The notes under the pieces are model-generated. The model had not been told where the DNA came from. It searched no databases and was given only the letters and a program-made list of their open reading frames with translations. 64,000 nucleotides of DNA from Aegilops tauschii subsp. strangulata (taxonomy: Eukaryota > Streptophyta > Magnoliopsida > Poales > Poaceae): assembly GCF_002575655.3 (NCBI RefSeq), contig NC_053037.3, positions 50,480,242 through 50,544,241 of the forward strand, read 5' to 3'. Positions 12,276 through 21,719 of this stretch are shown in pieces; within the stretch, counting starts at the first letter, position 1; each line of letters starts with the position of its first letter. Made by a program: the position numbers and the translations under genes.

Positions 12276-12530
12276 CTAAACTACCATCACATAAAAGAGA
12301 TGTGCGGTCATCACGATGAGCATCATCGCGATGAAACTGGTCTTCATTCGGTTCCTCCAACGCTCCCTCCTCTCTCCCGCTAGATAGCGCGTGTATCTAG
12401 CTTGCGCCTCCGCCCTAGTGGTGTACCCTTTGTAACTGTTACCGCTGAAACGGTGAACCTGTCTCTGACACTCCTCCCAGTCTTCGTAGACTCCGGGAAC
12501 CTTAGCCTTGTACATGACATACGACGACAT
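12276..12530 (-). CDS. Small CACTA gene: RNase H1-type hybrid-binding domain plus C-terminal membrane segment
   Basis: This is an 84-residue open frame starting at ATG 12530 (MSSYVMYKAKVPGVY). Residues about 4-46 resemble the hybrid-binding domain of RNase H1 and caulimovirus viroplasmin (Pfam Cauli_VI): a YV-x-K-x-VPGVY start, WEEC-x2-QV, then FSGNSYKGY and a TRAEA segment. A basic stretch (about 50-62, ERRERWRNRMK) leads to a hydrophobic C-terminus of about 20 residues that could span a membrane. The domain normally binds RNA-DNA hybrids or double-stranded RNA; no catalytic RNase H domain follows. It lies between the CACTA second gene and the element end, on the same strand, and is free of stops. 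Function in the element is unknown. Whether it has its own transcript or is the last exon of the neighbouring gene cannot be told. Confidence 0.7.
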   Translation of the reverse strand: MSSYVMYKAKVPGVYEDWEECQRQVHRFSGNSYKGYTTRAEAQARYTRYLAGERRERWRNRMKTSFIAMMLIVMTAHLFYVMVV

Positions 12531-12775
12531 CTCTATGCACTAGACAAACAAAATGTTAGTAGCAATTCACAGACAATACATAAGCAATATATAAGTATGC
12601 AACAAAAGGATCGGAAGAGAAAAGCAACACATTAATAACACGATTCATGGTCCTACTAATAAACAGCATCGATTACATATAAGTTGAACGACTGTCCAAA
12701 CTAAAGAGACATACAAGTTCATTAAAGTTTAATTACAACATGAGCTAATCGATATTTCAGAACTACATAACATCA

Positions 12776-15700
12776 CTACTTTCGACTCGACTCAAGGACC
12801 GGAGCGTGGATGAAGCCGCCATCTATCGTGATGGTCATGAAATCGCGGGCGTTGTCAGCCTGCATTTGTAGCGTTGTTTCTATCTCACTGTTGGACGGTT
12901 GATATCTGAGGTAGAACTGCCCCGAGGTACGAAGGACATCTTGATGGATGATTTCCGCAAACTCCGACTGGATGCGAAAGAATTCTTGTCTGATGTCCGC
13001 GTCCTGGATTGCCGACAAGCGTGCGGCCCAATCTTTGAGATTATTTGGTAGCAGATGGTGATTATGGTCCCGTACGATCGCCCGCATGTGATGGAGGGCG
13101 TAGTAGGCATCCTTCTGACCGCCAGGCGGCTGCTTGACGCAGGGGAACATCGTATTGTGGGTGAACACGTGCTTGCCGTACCTACGAATTGGCCTGCTGA
13201 AGGTGCCTCTAGATCTGGCGTAGCCGGGAAGAGCTTCATCAAGAACTTTCTTGATATTTGTGTATTCTTTCTTCGACTGACGGTCCAAGTCGAAATACAT
13301 GGCCATGGAATATTTCGGGCTTAAGAGGATGAGTGTGCAATGTGTGTCACTGCACAAAACACGGAATGTTAGAAAAAACAGAACGATCGAAATCTAAGAA
13401 ATCATATGTTACGGGGCGGTGAGGGGATGACTTACTCGGGAAAGTAAGGCACGAGGAAGTTATCCTTATCTGGGTTTGCCAGAATGATGCCTTCGAGGTA
13501 TGAACTCACGACTTGCCAGTCCCCAGCGCTGCCCAAGATCTTGGCACGCATGTAGAAGGGGTCGACTATCACGATGTCCGGGGTCTTGTCTCTAATGATC
13601 CGCATCTCCATACTCAGGGAAAATAGCCGAATGAAGGTGTAGTGCAGCGGATGAAGGTTAAACATAGCGAAGATGTCATCAAACCGCAGGACGATCATAC
13701 CCCCGATGGTGCTATCGACAAAGCCCTTGCCCTCTGGCACCTTGGCCACAAAAACTGGGTATGCCACATCATTCTCGGAGAGACGCCGCTTCTCCAAAGA
13801 AAGAATACTGTCATGCAGACTCCGCATAGCACCGGTTGCAGCATTGAGCAGATTAGTCGGTAGCATCGGCCTACCCGCCATATGCACCCTCCTCGAGATA
13901 TCCTTAGGTGAAGGTGGCCCGTCCTCAGCACGGATCATACTCGGTGCCGGCTGGCTCGCACCCTTGTTATTCTTTCTTTTCCGTCCCTTCTTCTTCTGCT
14001 GTAATGGGATCGAGTTCTGCTCAGAGACCGCCTTCTTGAGTGTGTTGGGGCTGATAATATTTCGCACCTCGGCTATCTGAGGCTCGGTGAAGGCGGCAGC
14101 TGGAGGCGTCTCCTGAGAACTGAACGCCAGACGACGCCTGTTGCAATTGGGTTTCTCCACGGTACCAGCTAGATCGCGATCGTCTTTTGCAGGGTTGGGT
14201 TCTTGAGAAGGAGGCCCCAAGAATTTGTCACCGTACCCATGTTCGTTGAAGTACTTATCGACGTTGGTAAATGTACCATCGTCGTCTTCGTCATCGTCCG
14301 GATCCTATGCCATATGCATGGATCATGTGCCATATGCATGTCCGGCATGTCCGGTAGCGTTGCGGCGGTCTTGCCATGGCTTGGCGCCGGCACGACTGGC
14401 GGTGTTGTCTGTGGGGTGGTGTCCCTCGCCCCCAAATGAATCTGGCTCTTCGGCCAAAGTAGGGGCCGGCTTAAGCAGGCGCTGAGGGTCATCACATCAT
14501 CTTCGTCGGCCCCAGGGGGTCGAAACGGAGGTAACAAGTCGTCGCAGCCCGGCAGCACCCGAACTAGTTGAACCCTATACACGGTGGGTGGCATCGGATT
14601 ACCGTGGAACACGGGGTTACCCGGTTGAACGATTCTGGCCTTGGCGAGATCGATCAGCTCGCCGCCCACGAAGTGCAGGAGAGTGCATGGAACGTCGGCG
14701 GCGCGCTGCGAAAACATGTAGGGCGTCAGGGATGCCCAGTCAAAGGCAAGGAGATGAAGTCATCGGCCAAGAGGCTTAGTTACCGTGATGTCGTTGAGCT
14801 TGGCTAATGTCGAGGCGCCGCCAACGGCGGGCGTGCAAGTGACGGAGGGGCCGCTTGCTGCCGAGGTGCCGACCGGCGTATTCTTCCCACACCCGGGTGC
14901 ATTAAGCTCCAATGCCGGCGCCGGCGCCGGAGACACCAATACCGCCTCCGCCGGAGACACCAATGGTGCCGCCGGCACGTTGTGCGAGTTGCTGCCTGTG
15001 AAGCTGGGAATCTAAGGCAGCCCCTGTTGGCCGCCCGCAATCGTCGCTCCCAGTTGGTCTCGCACTTGCTCTTGGACCATCTCCGAAATCCGCGCCACTT
15101 GTGCCTTGAGTTCTTGAACCTCGCGCTCCTGGCTTTCCGAGCTGGTCTTTCTCTACTTTCGCCCACCAGCGTTATAGTATTCCGACCATTTCGTGGACAA
15201 GCCTTTGCCGGCCACACGACCAGCTAACGACGGCTTACTGAACTTATCCTTGTGTTTCATTACATTCAACGCCCTATTTAAAGTGGTGTCCCAAGGGGAG
15301 CTCTGAGACGACCCTGCGCTACTGCTTTTAGTGTCCTGCGGAAGGAATGTGAACCATTTAGAAATTTGGCTTCATTAATTAGAATGCAACCATATGGAGC
15401 TAATTATGCGGGGGTGTATTCCTTACCAAAACAAGCTCAAGCGCCTTGGTCTTCGGATCCGTGGTAAGCTCCTATGTTACCGGGTCCACCTTGTACCGGG
15501 CCCAGACATAGTTCCAGGTCTGCTTGTCACGGTATTTATCAAAGAGGGGCGGTAGGCCTTGCTCGGCACGCTCCGCGTCCTCCTTGTCCCATATAGCTTC
15601 CGCCACTCTGTAACCGCCGGGACCGAGTTTGTGGACCCCTAAGTTCAAGTCCCGCATATCTTTCCCCCACTGACTTGATTCCGCGGTTGCGTTGCTCTCG

Positions 15701-15964
15701 CACTTGATCTTGAACTCCCAGTAGTCAGCTTCGCTGATCGAAGGATTTGTCTCCTATATCTTCTCATAACTATCACCTCTTAGAATCCTTCTCCTCACCG
15801 CGGCTCTCCAAGTAGCCAGGGTCGTGCTCATCTTCGTGAGGGCGGCATTGTTCACTTTATTCCCTGAGAGGCGTGTGTTTGCGAAGTCACCGGGGAACTT
15901 GTATCATTCGTGTAGCTTCGTGACGAGGAGGTTGCGCAAATTCCCTCGGTCACGATGCCTTAGG
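12776..15964 (-). pseudogene. CACTA second gene, 3' part: Transposase_24 and Ulp1-like regions
   Basis: Read leftwards from the solo LTR, the first exon portion (15964-15430) carries a Transposase_24 (Ptta/En/Spm) region with the motifs YKFPGDFANT and NNAALTKMSTTLATWRAAVR. It has in-frame stops at 15904-15906, 15754-15756 and 15472-15474. An apparent donor (GTAAGG) follows near 15426. The next segments (about 15340-14170) are rich in Ala, Pro and Gln with a short coiled stretch around 15115-15060. The segment 14220-13432 is continuous and leads to an Ulp1 peptidase-like fold: HYTFIRLFSL, IVIVDPFYM, then, after a gap at about 13431-13350, THCTLILLSPK and YFDLD in 13357-12776. Where Ulp1 enzymes have the catalytic Cys before a YY-VC motif, this protein reads KDAYYALHHM, so no nucleophile is evident. 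CACTA second genes supply the DNA-binding partner of tnp2. Ends at the stop at 12776. Confidence 0.75.
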
Positions 15965-17671
15965 TGAAGGAAATATGCCCTAGAGGCAATAATAAAGTTA
16001 TTATTTATTTCCTTATATCATGATAAATGTTTACTATTCATGCTAGAATTGTATTAACCGGAAACATAATACATGTGTGAATACATAGACAAACATAGTG
16101 TCACTAGTATGCCTCTACTTGACTAGCTCGTTGATCAAAGATGGTTGAGTTTCCTAGCCATGGACATGAGTTGTCATTTGATTAACGGGATCACATCATT
16201 AGGAGAATGATGTGATTGACTTGACCCATTCCGTTAGCTTAGCACTTGATCGTTTAGTATTCTGCTATTGCTTTCTTCATGACTTATACATGTTCCTATG
16301 ACTATGAGATTATGCAACTCCGTTTACCGGAGGAACACTTTGTGTGCTACCAAACATCACAACGTAACTGGGTGATTATAAAGGTGCTCTACAGGTGTCT
16401 CCAAAGGTACTTGTTGGGTTGGCGTATTTCGAGATTAGGATTTGTCACTCCGATTGTCGGAGAGGTATCTCTGGGCCCACTCGGTAATGCACATCACTAT
16501 AAGCCTTGCAAGCATTGTAACTAATGAGTTATTTGCGGGATGATGTATTACGGAACGAGTAAAGAGACTTGTCGGTAACGAGATTGAACTAGGTATTGAG
16601 ATACCGACGATCGAATCTCGGGCAAGTAACATACCGATGACAAAGGGAACAACGTATGTTGTTATGCGGTTTGACCGATAAAGATCTTCATAGAGTATAT
16701 AGGAGCCAATATGAGCATCCAGGTTCCACTATTGGTTATTGAGCGGAGACGTGTCTCGGTCATGTCTACATAGTTCTCGAACCCGTAGGGTCCGCACGCT
16801 TAATGTTCGATGACGATTTGTATTATGAGTTATGTGATTTGATATACCGAAGGTAGTTCAGAGTCCCGGATGAGATCGGGGACATGACGAGGAGTCTCGA
16901 AATGGTCGAAACGTAAAGATCGATATATTGGACGACTATATTCGGACATCGGAAAGGGTCCGAGTGATTCGGGTATTTTTGGAGTACCGGGGAGTTACGG
17001 GAATTCACCGAGAGAAGTATTGGGCCTTATTGGGCCATACGGGAATAGAGGAGAGAGGCCAAAAGGAAGGAGCCCCCCCCTCTGGTCCGAATTGGACAAG
17101 GGGTGCAGCCCCCTTTTCCTTCTCCCTCTCCCCTCTTTCCTTCTCTCTTACTCCGAAAAGGAAAGGGGACAAGTCCTAGTAAGACTCCCCACACATGGCG
17201 TGCCCCCTCTAGGGCCGGCCTCTCCCTTGCTCCTTTATATACGGGGGCAGGGGGCACCCCAGAGACACAACAATTGATCGTTGATCTCTTAGCCGTGTGC
17301 GGTGCCCCCCTCCACCATAATCCACCTCAATCATATTATAGCGGTGCTTAGGCGAAGCCCTGCGTCGGTAGCATCATCATCACCATCATCACGCCATCGT
17401 GCTGACGGAACTCTCCCTCGAAGCTCTGCTGGATCGGAGTTCGTGGGACGTCATCGAGCTGAACGTGTGCTAAACTCGGAGGTGCCGTATGTTCGGTACT
17501 TGGATCGGTCGGATCGTGAAGACGTACGACTACATCAACCGCGTTGTGCTAACGCTTCCGCTTTCGGTCTACGAGGGTACGTGGACACACTGTCCCCTCT
17601 CGTTGCTATGCATCACCATGATCCTGCTTGTGCGTAGGAACTTTTTTTTGAAATTACTACGTTCCCCAACA
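15965..17671 (+). mobile_element. Solo LTR of the BARE1/WIS/Angela-like Copia group
   Basis: A single 1,707-bp LTR from TGAAGG to TTCCCCAACA is flanked by perfect 5-bp duplications TTAGG (15960-15964 and 17672-17676). No internal Copia sequence is present, so the two LTRs of a former element recombined. It is homologous to the LTRs of element A and keeps the TATATA at 17236-17241. It splits the second CACTA gene between its N-terminal exon and the Transposase_24 region. Confidence 0.95.
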
Positions 17672-18056
17672 TTAGGTTCTCGGTGTTGATCGAGACGGTG
17701 CTCCAGAGAATGCACCCGAGTTGTCCCGAGTACCCACTGACTAATTCCTTGGGCGCCGTTGGATGCCCACTGGAGGACACTTCGGTAAATTCCTGCTTGA
17801 CGGTGCCGAGCACGTTCGGGCGCCGGTCCTTCCGTTGCCTCTTCGGATGGCTGCCATCTGTGCGTGCGCTGCCATCATCAGTGGTGGCATCCTCGGCGGC
17901 ACCATCAGTGGTGTCATCCCCGACGCCACTAGGGGTTGTGTAGTCGGGATCGATGTCTTCCGCAGCGTCCTCATAGCGGTGAGGTTCTTCCTCCATCTCC
18001 TGGGACAGCTCCCAGAATGCCTTGCCCGAACCGCTGACCTCATCGTTGTGGGCCAT
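17672..18056 (-). pseudogene. CACTA second gene, N-terminal exon
   Basis: The ATG at 18056 starts an acidic region (MAHNDEVSGSGKAFWELSQ) with a run of Glu and Asp, then a basic HPKRQRKDRR stretch that could act in nuclear entry, down to the solo LTR at 17672. This start is typical of the second protein of Triticeae CACTA elements. An acceptor-like TTTTTTCCTATTTAG lies just before the ATG, so an untranslated or fused exon upstream is likely. The gene continues at 15964. Confidence 0.7.
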
Positions 18057-18088
18057 GTTCGCGCTAAATAGGAAAAAAGTTTGGTCAA

Positions 18089-18274
18089 AAAGTTGGTTAT
18101 TGTCAAGGAACAAGATTTCTAAGTTGACCAAATAACCTAATTCTCGAGGAATGTCACCAAAAAGTTGGTTATTGTCAAGGAACAATTGAGAGATGTTTGT
18201 TATATTGCCTAGGTGTTTTGGGATGGAACCTGTTAGTGTGTTGTTGCTAAGGTCCAAGTCCACGTTCTCAAGGT
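18089..18274 (-). pseudogene. Captured LRR receptor-like gene fragment
   Basis: About 62 codons show leucine-rich repeats of the plant extracellular type: LENVDLDLSNNTLTGSIP, then GNITNISQLFLDNNQLF and GDIPRELGYLVNLEILFL. The x-L-x-x-N-x-L-x-G-x-IP pattern and 24-residue spacing are clear over about two and a half repeats. An acceptor-like TTATCTTAG precedes it at 18283-18275. The frame runs on without a stop through the intron-like region into the ATG of the CACTA second gene. A nearly identical 29-base phrase recurs in successive repeats (about 18086-18114 and 18155-18183), reflecting the repeat unit. It is most likely a piece of an LRR receptor kinase or LRR protein gene taken up by the CACTA. 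Confidence 0.75.
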
Positions 18275-18538
18275 CTAAGATAATTTAATCAGGGCAGTGG
18301 CAGTGGATTTGTGCACAAGCTAAGCTAGCTAAGACAGTAGCTTCCTTGCAACCCACAAAAGACAAAGGAAAAGGGGTGAAAAGGGGGAGATGGTTAGCTT
18401 TGATGAGCAGGCAACATCTTCCTAACCCCCTTCTTCTTGTCTCCTCTCACTATCTCTCTCACACACATGGCAAGCAAGGGTGTCTGAGTGTGTGAAAAAA
18501 TACTAAACTAATCCAACCACTAAAGCTTGAATTTTTTT
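18275..18538. other. Non-coding stretch inside CACTA
   Basis: No gene is seen. The stretch contains purine-rich and CT-rich tracts (for example 'tcactatctctctcacacac' near 18447-18466). On the minus strand it lies upstream of the LRR fragment and could be intron or untranslated sequence. Confidence 0.4.
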
Positions 18539-18635
18539 GTTTCGGTTGAGAATCGGGCACCTTCTTGGTCAAGAAAATTGGGCATGATCTTTGCTAATTT
18601 TCTTGACCTAGGAGTTCCCCATTCTCAACCGAAAC
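18539..18635. ncRNA. Foldback with 40-bp arms (candidate hairpin)
   Basis: Arms 18539-18579 and 18596-18635 are inverted copies separated by a 16-base loop. The outer 15 bp (GTTTCGGTTGAGAAT) and the inner 13 bp (GGTCAAGAAAATT) pair perfectly, with mismatches between. The size would suit a small RNA precursor, but no known miRNA was recognised. A related sequence occurs at 63545-63650, so this may be a structural part of the CACTA rather than an RNA gene. Confidence 0.4.
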
Positions 18636-18649
18636 AGAAATTAATCAAC

Positions 18650-18900
18650 ATTTCAGGAGAAAGGGGTCATTTCAGAAGATCACAAGTAGCAGCAGCATCA
18701 CTTGACAAAATCACAAGTAGCACAGCAGCAGCATCATCACAAGTAGTACATCAGCAGCAGTGAATACAGTGAGTACAATAGCAGCATCATCATCACAAGT
18801 ATTGTGATGCCCCTTCAAACAGCATCATCACAAGTACAGCAGCAGCAGCAGTGAATACAGTGAGTACAGCAGCAGCAGCATCATCATCTCAAGAAGGAAC
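18650..18900. repeat. CAG/CAT-rich low-complexity tract
   Basis: Irregular runs of CAG and CAT triplets are mixed with repeated phrases such as 'cacaagtag' and 'agtgaatacagtgagtac' (near 18758 and 18851, about 90 bp apart). No reading frame of interest is seen. Confidence 0.7.
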
Positions 18901-19745
18901 AAACAAGAGCTACTACAATATTATGGTGGGTCTGGATGGTGTAACTGAGGGAGGGGGAGGTGGCCTGGACATGGGACTATCTTGTTGTAAGCACTGCTAT
19001 TTAAGAAGGTTTTAAGCATAAAAACTTTAGCTTTTTTGCGAAAACAGAGGCTGTGTTCTACTGGTGGTGTGGGGGGTTCAGTTTTGCAAAGTGACCAAGC
19101 TTCCCTCTCAAGCACCAAAGATTCTTGGCAATGGGGGCAAGAGATCATTTCCGTTTTTTTTGGCAGAAGTGACTTTAGTCATGTTAGTACTCCTACTACT
19201 ATTACTACATTGTTTGGTTTTGATGCCCACTTTCTTTTTCCCCTGTCACTGTATCAGTTTCAGAACCACACAGTAAGTTTTGGCACAGAGGAAAAAAACA
19301 AGAGGTCAGCAAACAAGGACCAATACACAATCTGCAGGTTCTCACCTAATAAAGTAACCCAGCTCAGTAGAGAGGCTTTTGCCAGTTCCCCATCTTGCTT
19401 TGCCTAGCCTATTGTACAAGTCCACTTTTTTCTCTCCAAAATTTCAGAATTTATGCTAATTTGAACTTACTTTAAACACACAGAGTAACACATTTGCATC
19501 CAACATGGCACCAAAGAACAATAAGCAATTTTCCAAAATGAAACCAAAAAAGAAGCAAGTGGAAATTAAAGCAGTGGCAAAGAGAAAGTAGAGGAACACC
19601 AGCCAGCCTGCCAAGCAAAGCAGCAAGCAATGCTTTTGCTCCTCCCCACCACCCTTCTGATTCGTCTCTTTAACTTATTTTCTTGTAGCTTAGTAGTAGC
19701 TTTGAACAGCTAAAGCTAGAGAGAATTGGGGAAACAAAAGTGAAC
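18901..19745. other. Unassigned stretch, possibly captured intron or 3' sequence
   Basis: On the minus strand this lies downstream of the COX23-like exon. It is not GC-rich and lacks recognisable domains. A short minus-strand frame around 19148-18921 includes a CPHC motif but resembles nothing I can name. The next COX23 exon expected after the one at 19819-19746 was not found. Confidence 0.3.
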
Positions 19746-19819
19746 CTCTCTCTTCTTGCACTCTTTGTAGTTGTCGAACTGCTGCTGGCACTTGCTCTTG
19801 TCCTGGTTGGTCTCTAGAC
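19746..19819 (-). pseudogene. Captured exon of a twin-CX9C protein (COX23/CHCHD7-like)
   Basis: This 74-base block is bounded by an acceptor (CTGTGTCTCCAG, before 19819) and a donor (GAGAG/GTTCAC, from 19745). It encodes LETNQDKSKCQQQFDNYKEC followed by KKRE. The spacing C-x9-C is the second half of a twin-CX9C fold; in COX23-like mitochondrial intermembrane-space proteins the residues before it are a Cys whose codon would end with the first two bases of this exon. Such proteins help assemble cytochrome c oxidase. Only this exon is recognised, so it is a gene fragment inside the CACTA. Exon borders are inferred from consensus splice bases. Confidence 0.75.
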
Positions 19820-19936
19820 CTGGAGACACAGCACATCATCAGAGATTTCATCAAATACACATGAAACAATAGACAGCTCGTTCTCTAATCAGTAACAAAG
19901 GTAGCATACTTCCAATCAACATGAAAAGTGAAATAC

Positions 19937-20006
19937 CAGGATGATCGAAGTTGTAGTCCTGAGCACTTGCAGATTCTTCAGCAGTTAAGCCATGGTAAAA
20001 TGAATC
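19937..20006 (-). pseudogene. Captured exon of a plant uridine kinase
   Basis: This 70-base block lies between an acceptor (TTTAATTTTGTAG, ending at 20007) and a donor (CCTG/GTATTTC, from 19936). It encodes DSFYHGLTAEESASAQDY then NFDHP, which matches the DSFY-x-GL-T-x-EE ... YNFDHP substrate-binding segment of uridine kinase (UK/UPRT type), an enzyme of pyrimidine salvage. The next expected residues (DAFDTEQL) are absent. A 117-base GT-AG intron (19936-19820) separates it from the COX23-like exon, and the phases match. It is a fragment, not a working kinase. Confidence 0.75.
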
Positions 20007-20560
20007 CTACAAAATTAAAGGCCATACTGAAAATACTGATGAAACTGAACTAACTAACGAAAATACTGACGAAACTGAACTAACTGAAAATACTGTAAAA
20101 TGATGACTAGGACTAACAGGGCTGTGCAAAATTGTGGCCATGTTCAATTCAATGGGGTCAAGAGGGGGTGAATAAGCATTTTCATCAACCTAGAATTGCA
20201 TTTTCATCAACAAATCTTCTGCTCAAGAAAACCTAGGAGGTTAATTTCTGATCCGCTAGCATTCCACGGCACAGTGTCCGGCAGTAAGCATTTTGTCCTT
20301 GCCCGTGGGCGGGTGGATTTCTTGGGGATGGTTGCGGCGGCGGCGGCGGTCTGGCGGCAGGTGGGAGGAGATGGGGCGACGGCGGCGAGGCTTTCTGGGC
20401 TTTGGGGGAGAGGAGAGGGCGGAGAGGGCGAGGGAAAGCGAAGGCGAGGGAGGGGGTGGGTGGGTGCGGCGAAGGCGAGGGAGGGGGTGGGTGGGGGCGG
20501 CGGAGCCCGGGAGCTAGGTCGGCGTCGGTGCAGCGTCGTGCTCGCCGGAGGTAGCCATGG
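20007..20560 (-). other. GC-rich 5' region of captured gene with start-like ATG
   Basis: On the minus strand an ATG at 20558-20556 in the context CACCATGGCT opens a short Ala/Pro-rich frame (MATSGEHDAAPTPT, then stop). The DNA down to about 20330 is very GC-rich with GGCGG and GGGAGG repeats, like the first exon and 5' part of a grass housekeeping gene. Which host gene it came from was not determined. Element C inserted exactly at this ATG; the upstream side resumes at 59334. Confidence 0.45.
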
Positions 20561-21719
20561 TGTCGGTGTGGAACGACACCTATGGGATCACAAGAATCCC
20601 TACTACGGTTGCCGGGGCGCGGGGTTGTAAAAAGAGCAGGGCTAGTAGACAGCACAAGGATCGTTTACTCAGGTTCGGGCCGCGAGGATGCGTAAAACCC
20701 TAGTCCTGCTTTGGTGGGTGTATTTCAGAGAGTTCTTGAGCTCTCGAACTAGCTGTGGTCAGTGCGTGGTTCGAAAGAGCCGAATCCTTCTCCAGTATGC
20801 CATGGGCCTCCTTTTATAGTCGGAAGGGGCTGCCATAGTGGCACACAGGAGGTGGAAAGGCGTACAATGCCCCGAGCTTATCGCTCGTATTACAGGACAA
20901 GACACATTTCATGCGTAGCTTAGGTGTCCCCTTGCTTTATAGGTGACGGGGGCGAGGCCCGTCCCGTCCATCGCCGCTCCTCCTCGCTTTGACATGCGCC
21001 CTGGCCAGTGAGGCACGTGGTGCCATGTAGGCAGGCGGGCGCTGAGGTGGCGCAGTGGCGAAGCCTTCACGAAGATCTGCATGCCGCCACGCACGTGCTC
21101 GATGAGTTGGCCTGGGAGCTGCATGTTGACACGCATGTGCCCGCCCAGCTGGTTGGGCTGGCAGCTGCATGTGAACAGCGGTGGAAGCTTGGTTGGCGTG
21201 GGCCTGGCGGTGGCCCTGCTGGCGTCCTTGGTGAGGGCCTTGCCGGGTGGCCCGTCAAGGGTCTTGCCGTGTGGCCCGGCAACGGTCCTGCCGTGGCACG
21301 CTGCCGTCCCCGGCAAGGGCCTTGCCGGGGGTCTGGTGGCCTTCCTCGGCAAGGATCTTGCCGAGGATCGTCTTCAAATCCTCATCTGATCTTGAATATA
21401 TCTTCACAAAGATCTGCATGCCACCACGGAGGTGCCTCCCGAGCCCTGGCCCAACGTGATGTTGGAGACCGTGGGCTCAAGGGTGGCCCGCTCTGTTGGT
21501 GTGGGGCGCGCTGTCCCGGCAAGGATTTTGTCGGGGGAACCTGCTTCGTCCCTCTGCTCTTTGTGGTCTTGGCCTTGGCGTTGCTCTTATTATCTTGGGC
21601 TTTGGTCTTACCTTGGCTCACCTCCCCTTTTCTGCTTGGCGTGACCGTAGGCGTGGCTCCGACTGCCCGTGCACAGGTATATGGGTACAAAAACGCACCC
21701 CTCTTTTTGTACACCGACA
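20561..21719 (-). repeat. 3' LTR of element C
   Basis: The LTR is 1,159 bp. It contains several GGCAAG-N-CTTGCC near-palindromes (21238-21370) and a minus-strand TATAAAAG at 20818-20811. It is shorter than the 5' LTR because one 37-bp GGCAAGG/CTTGCC unit present at about 59100-59140 is missing here near 21530. Confidence 0.93.

Noticed and set aside
20196..20655. Open frames of 140-144 codons on both strands in GC-rich DNA
   Set aside because: They arise from GGC/GGG-rich composition, overlap on both strands, run into the C LTR and show no domain.
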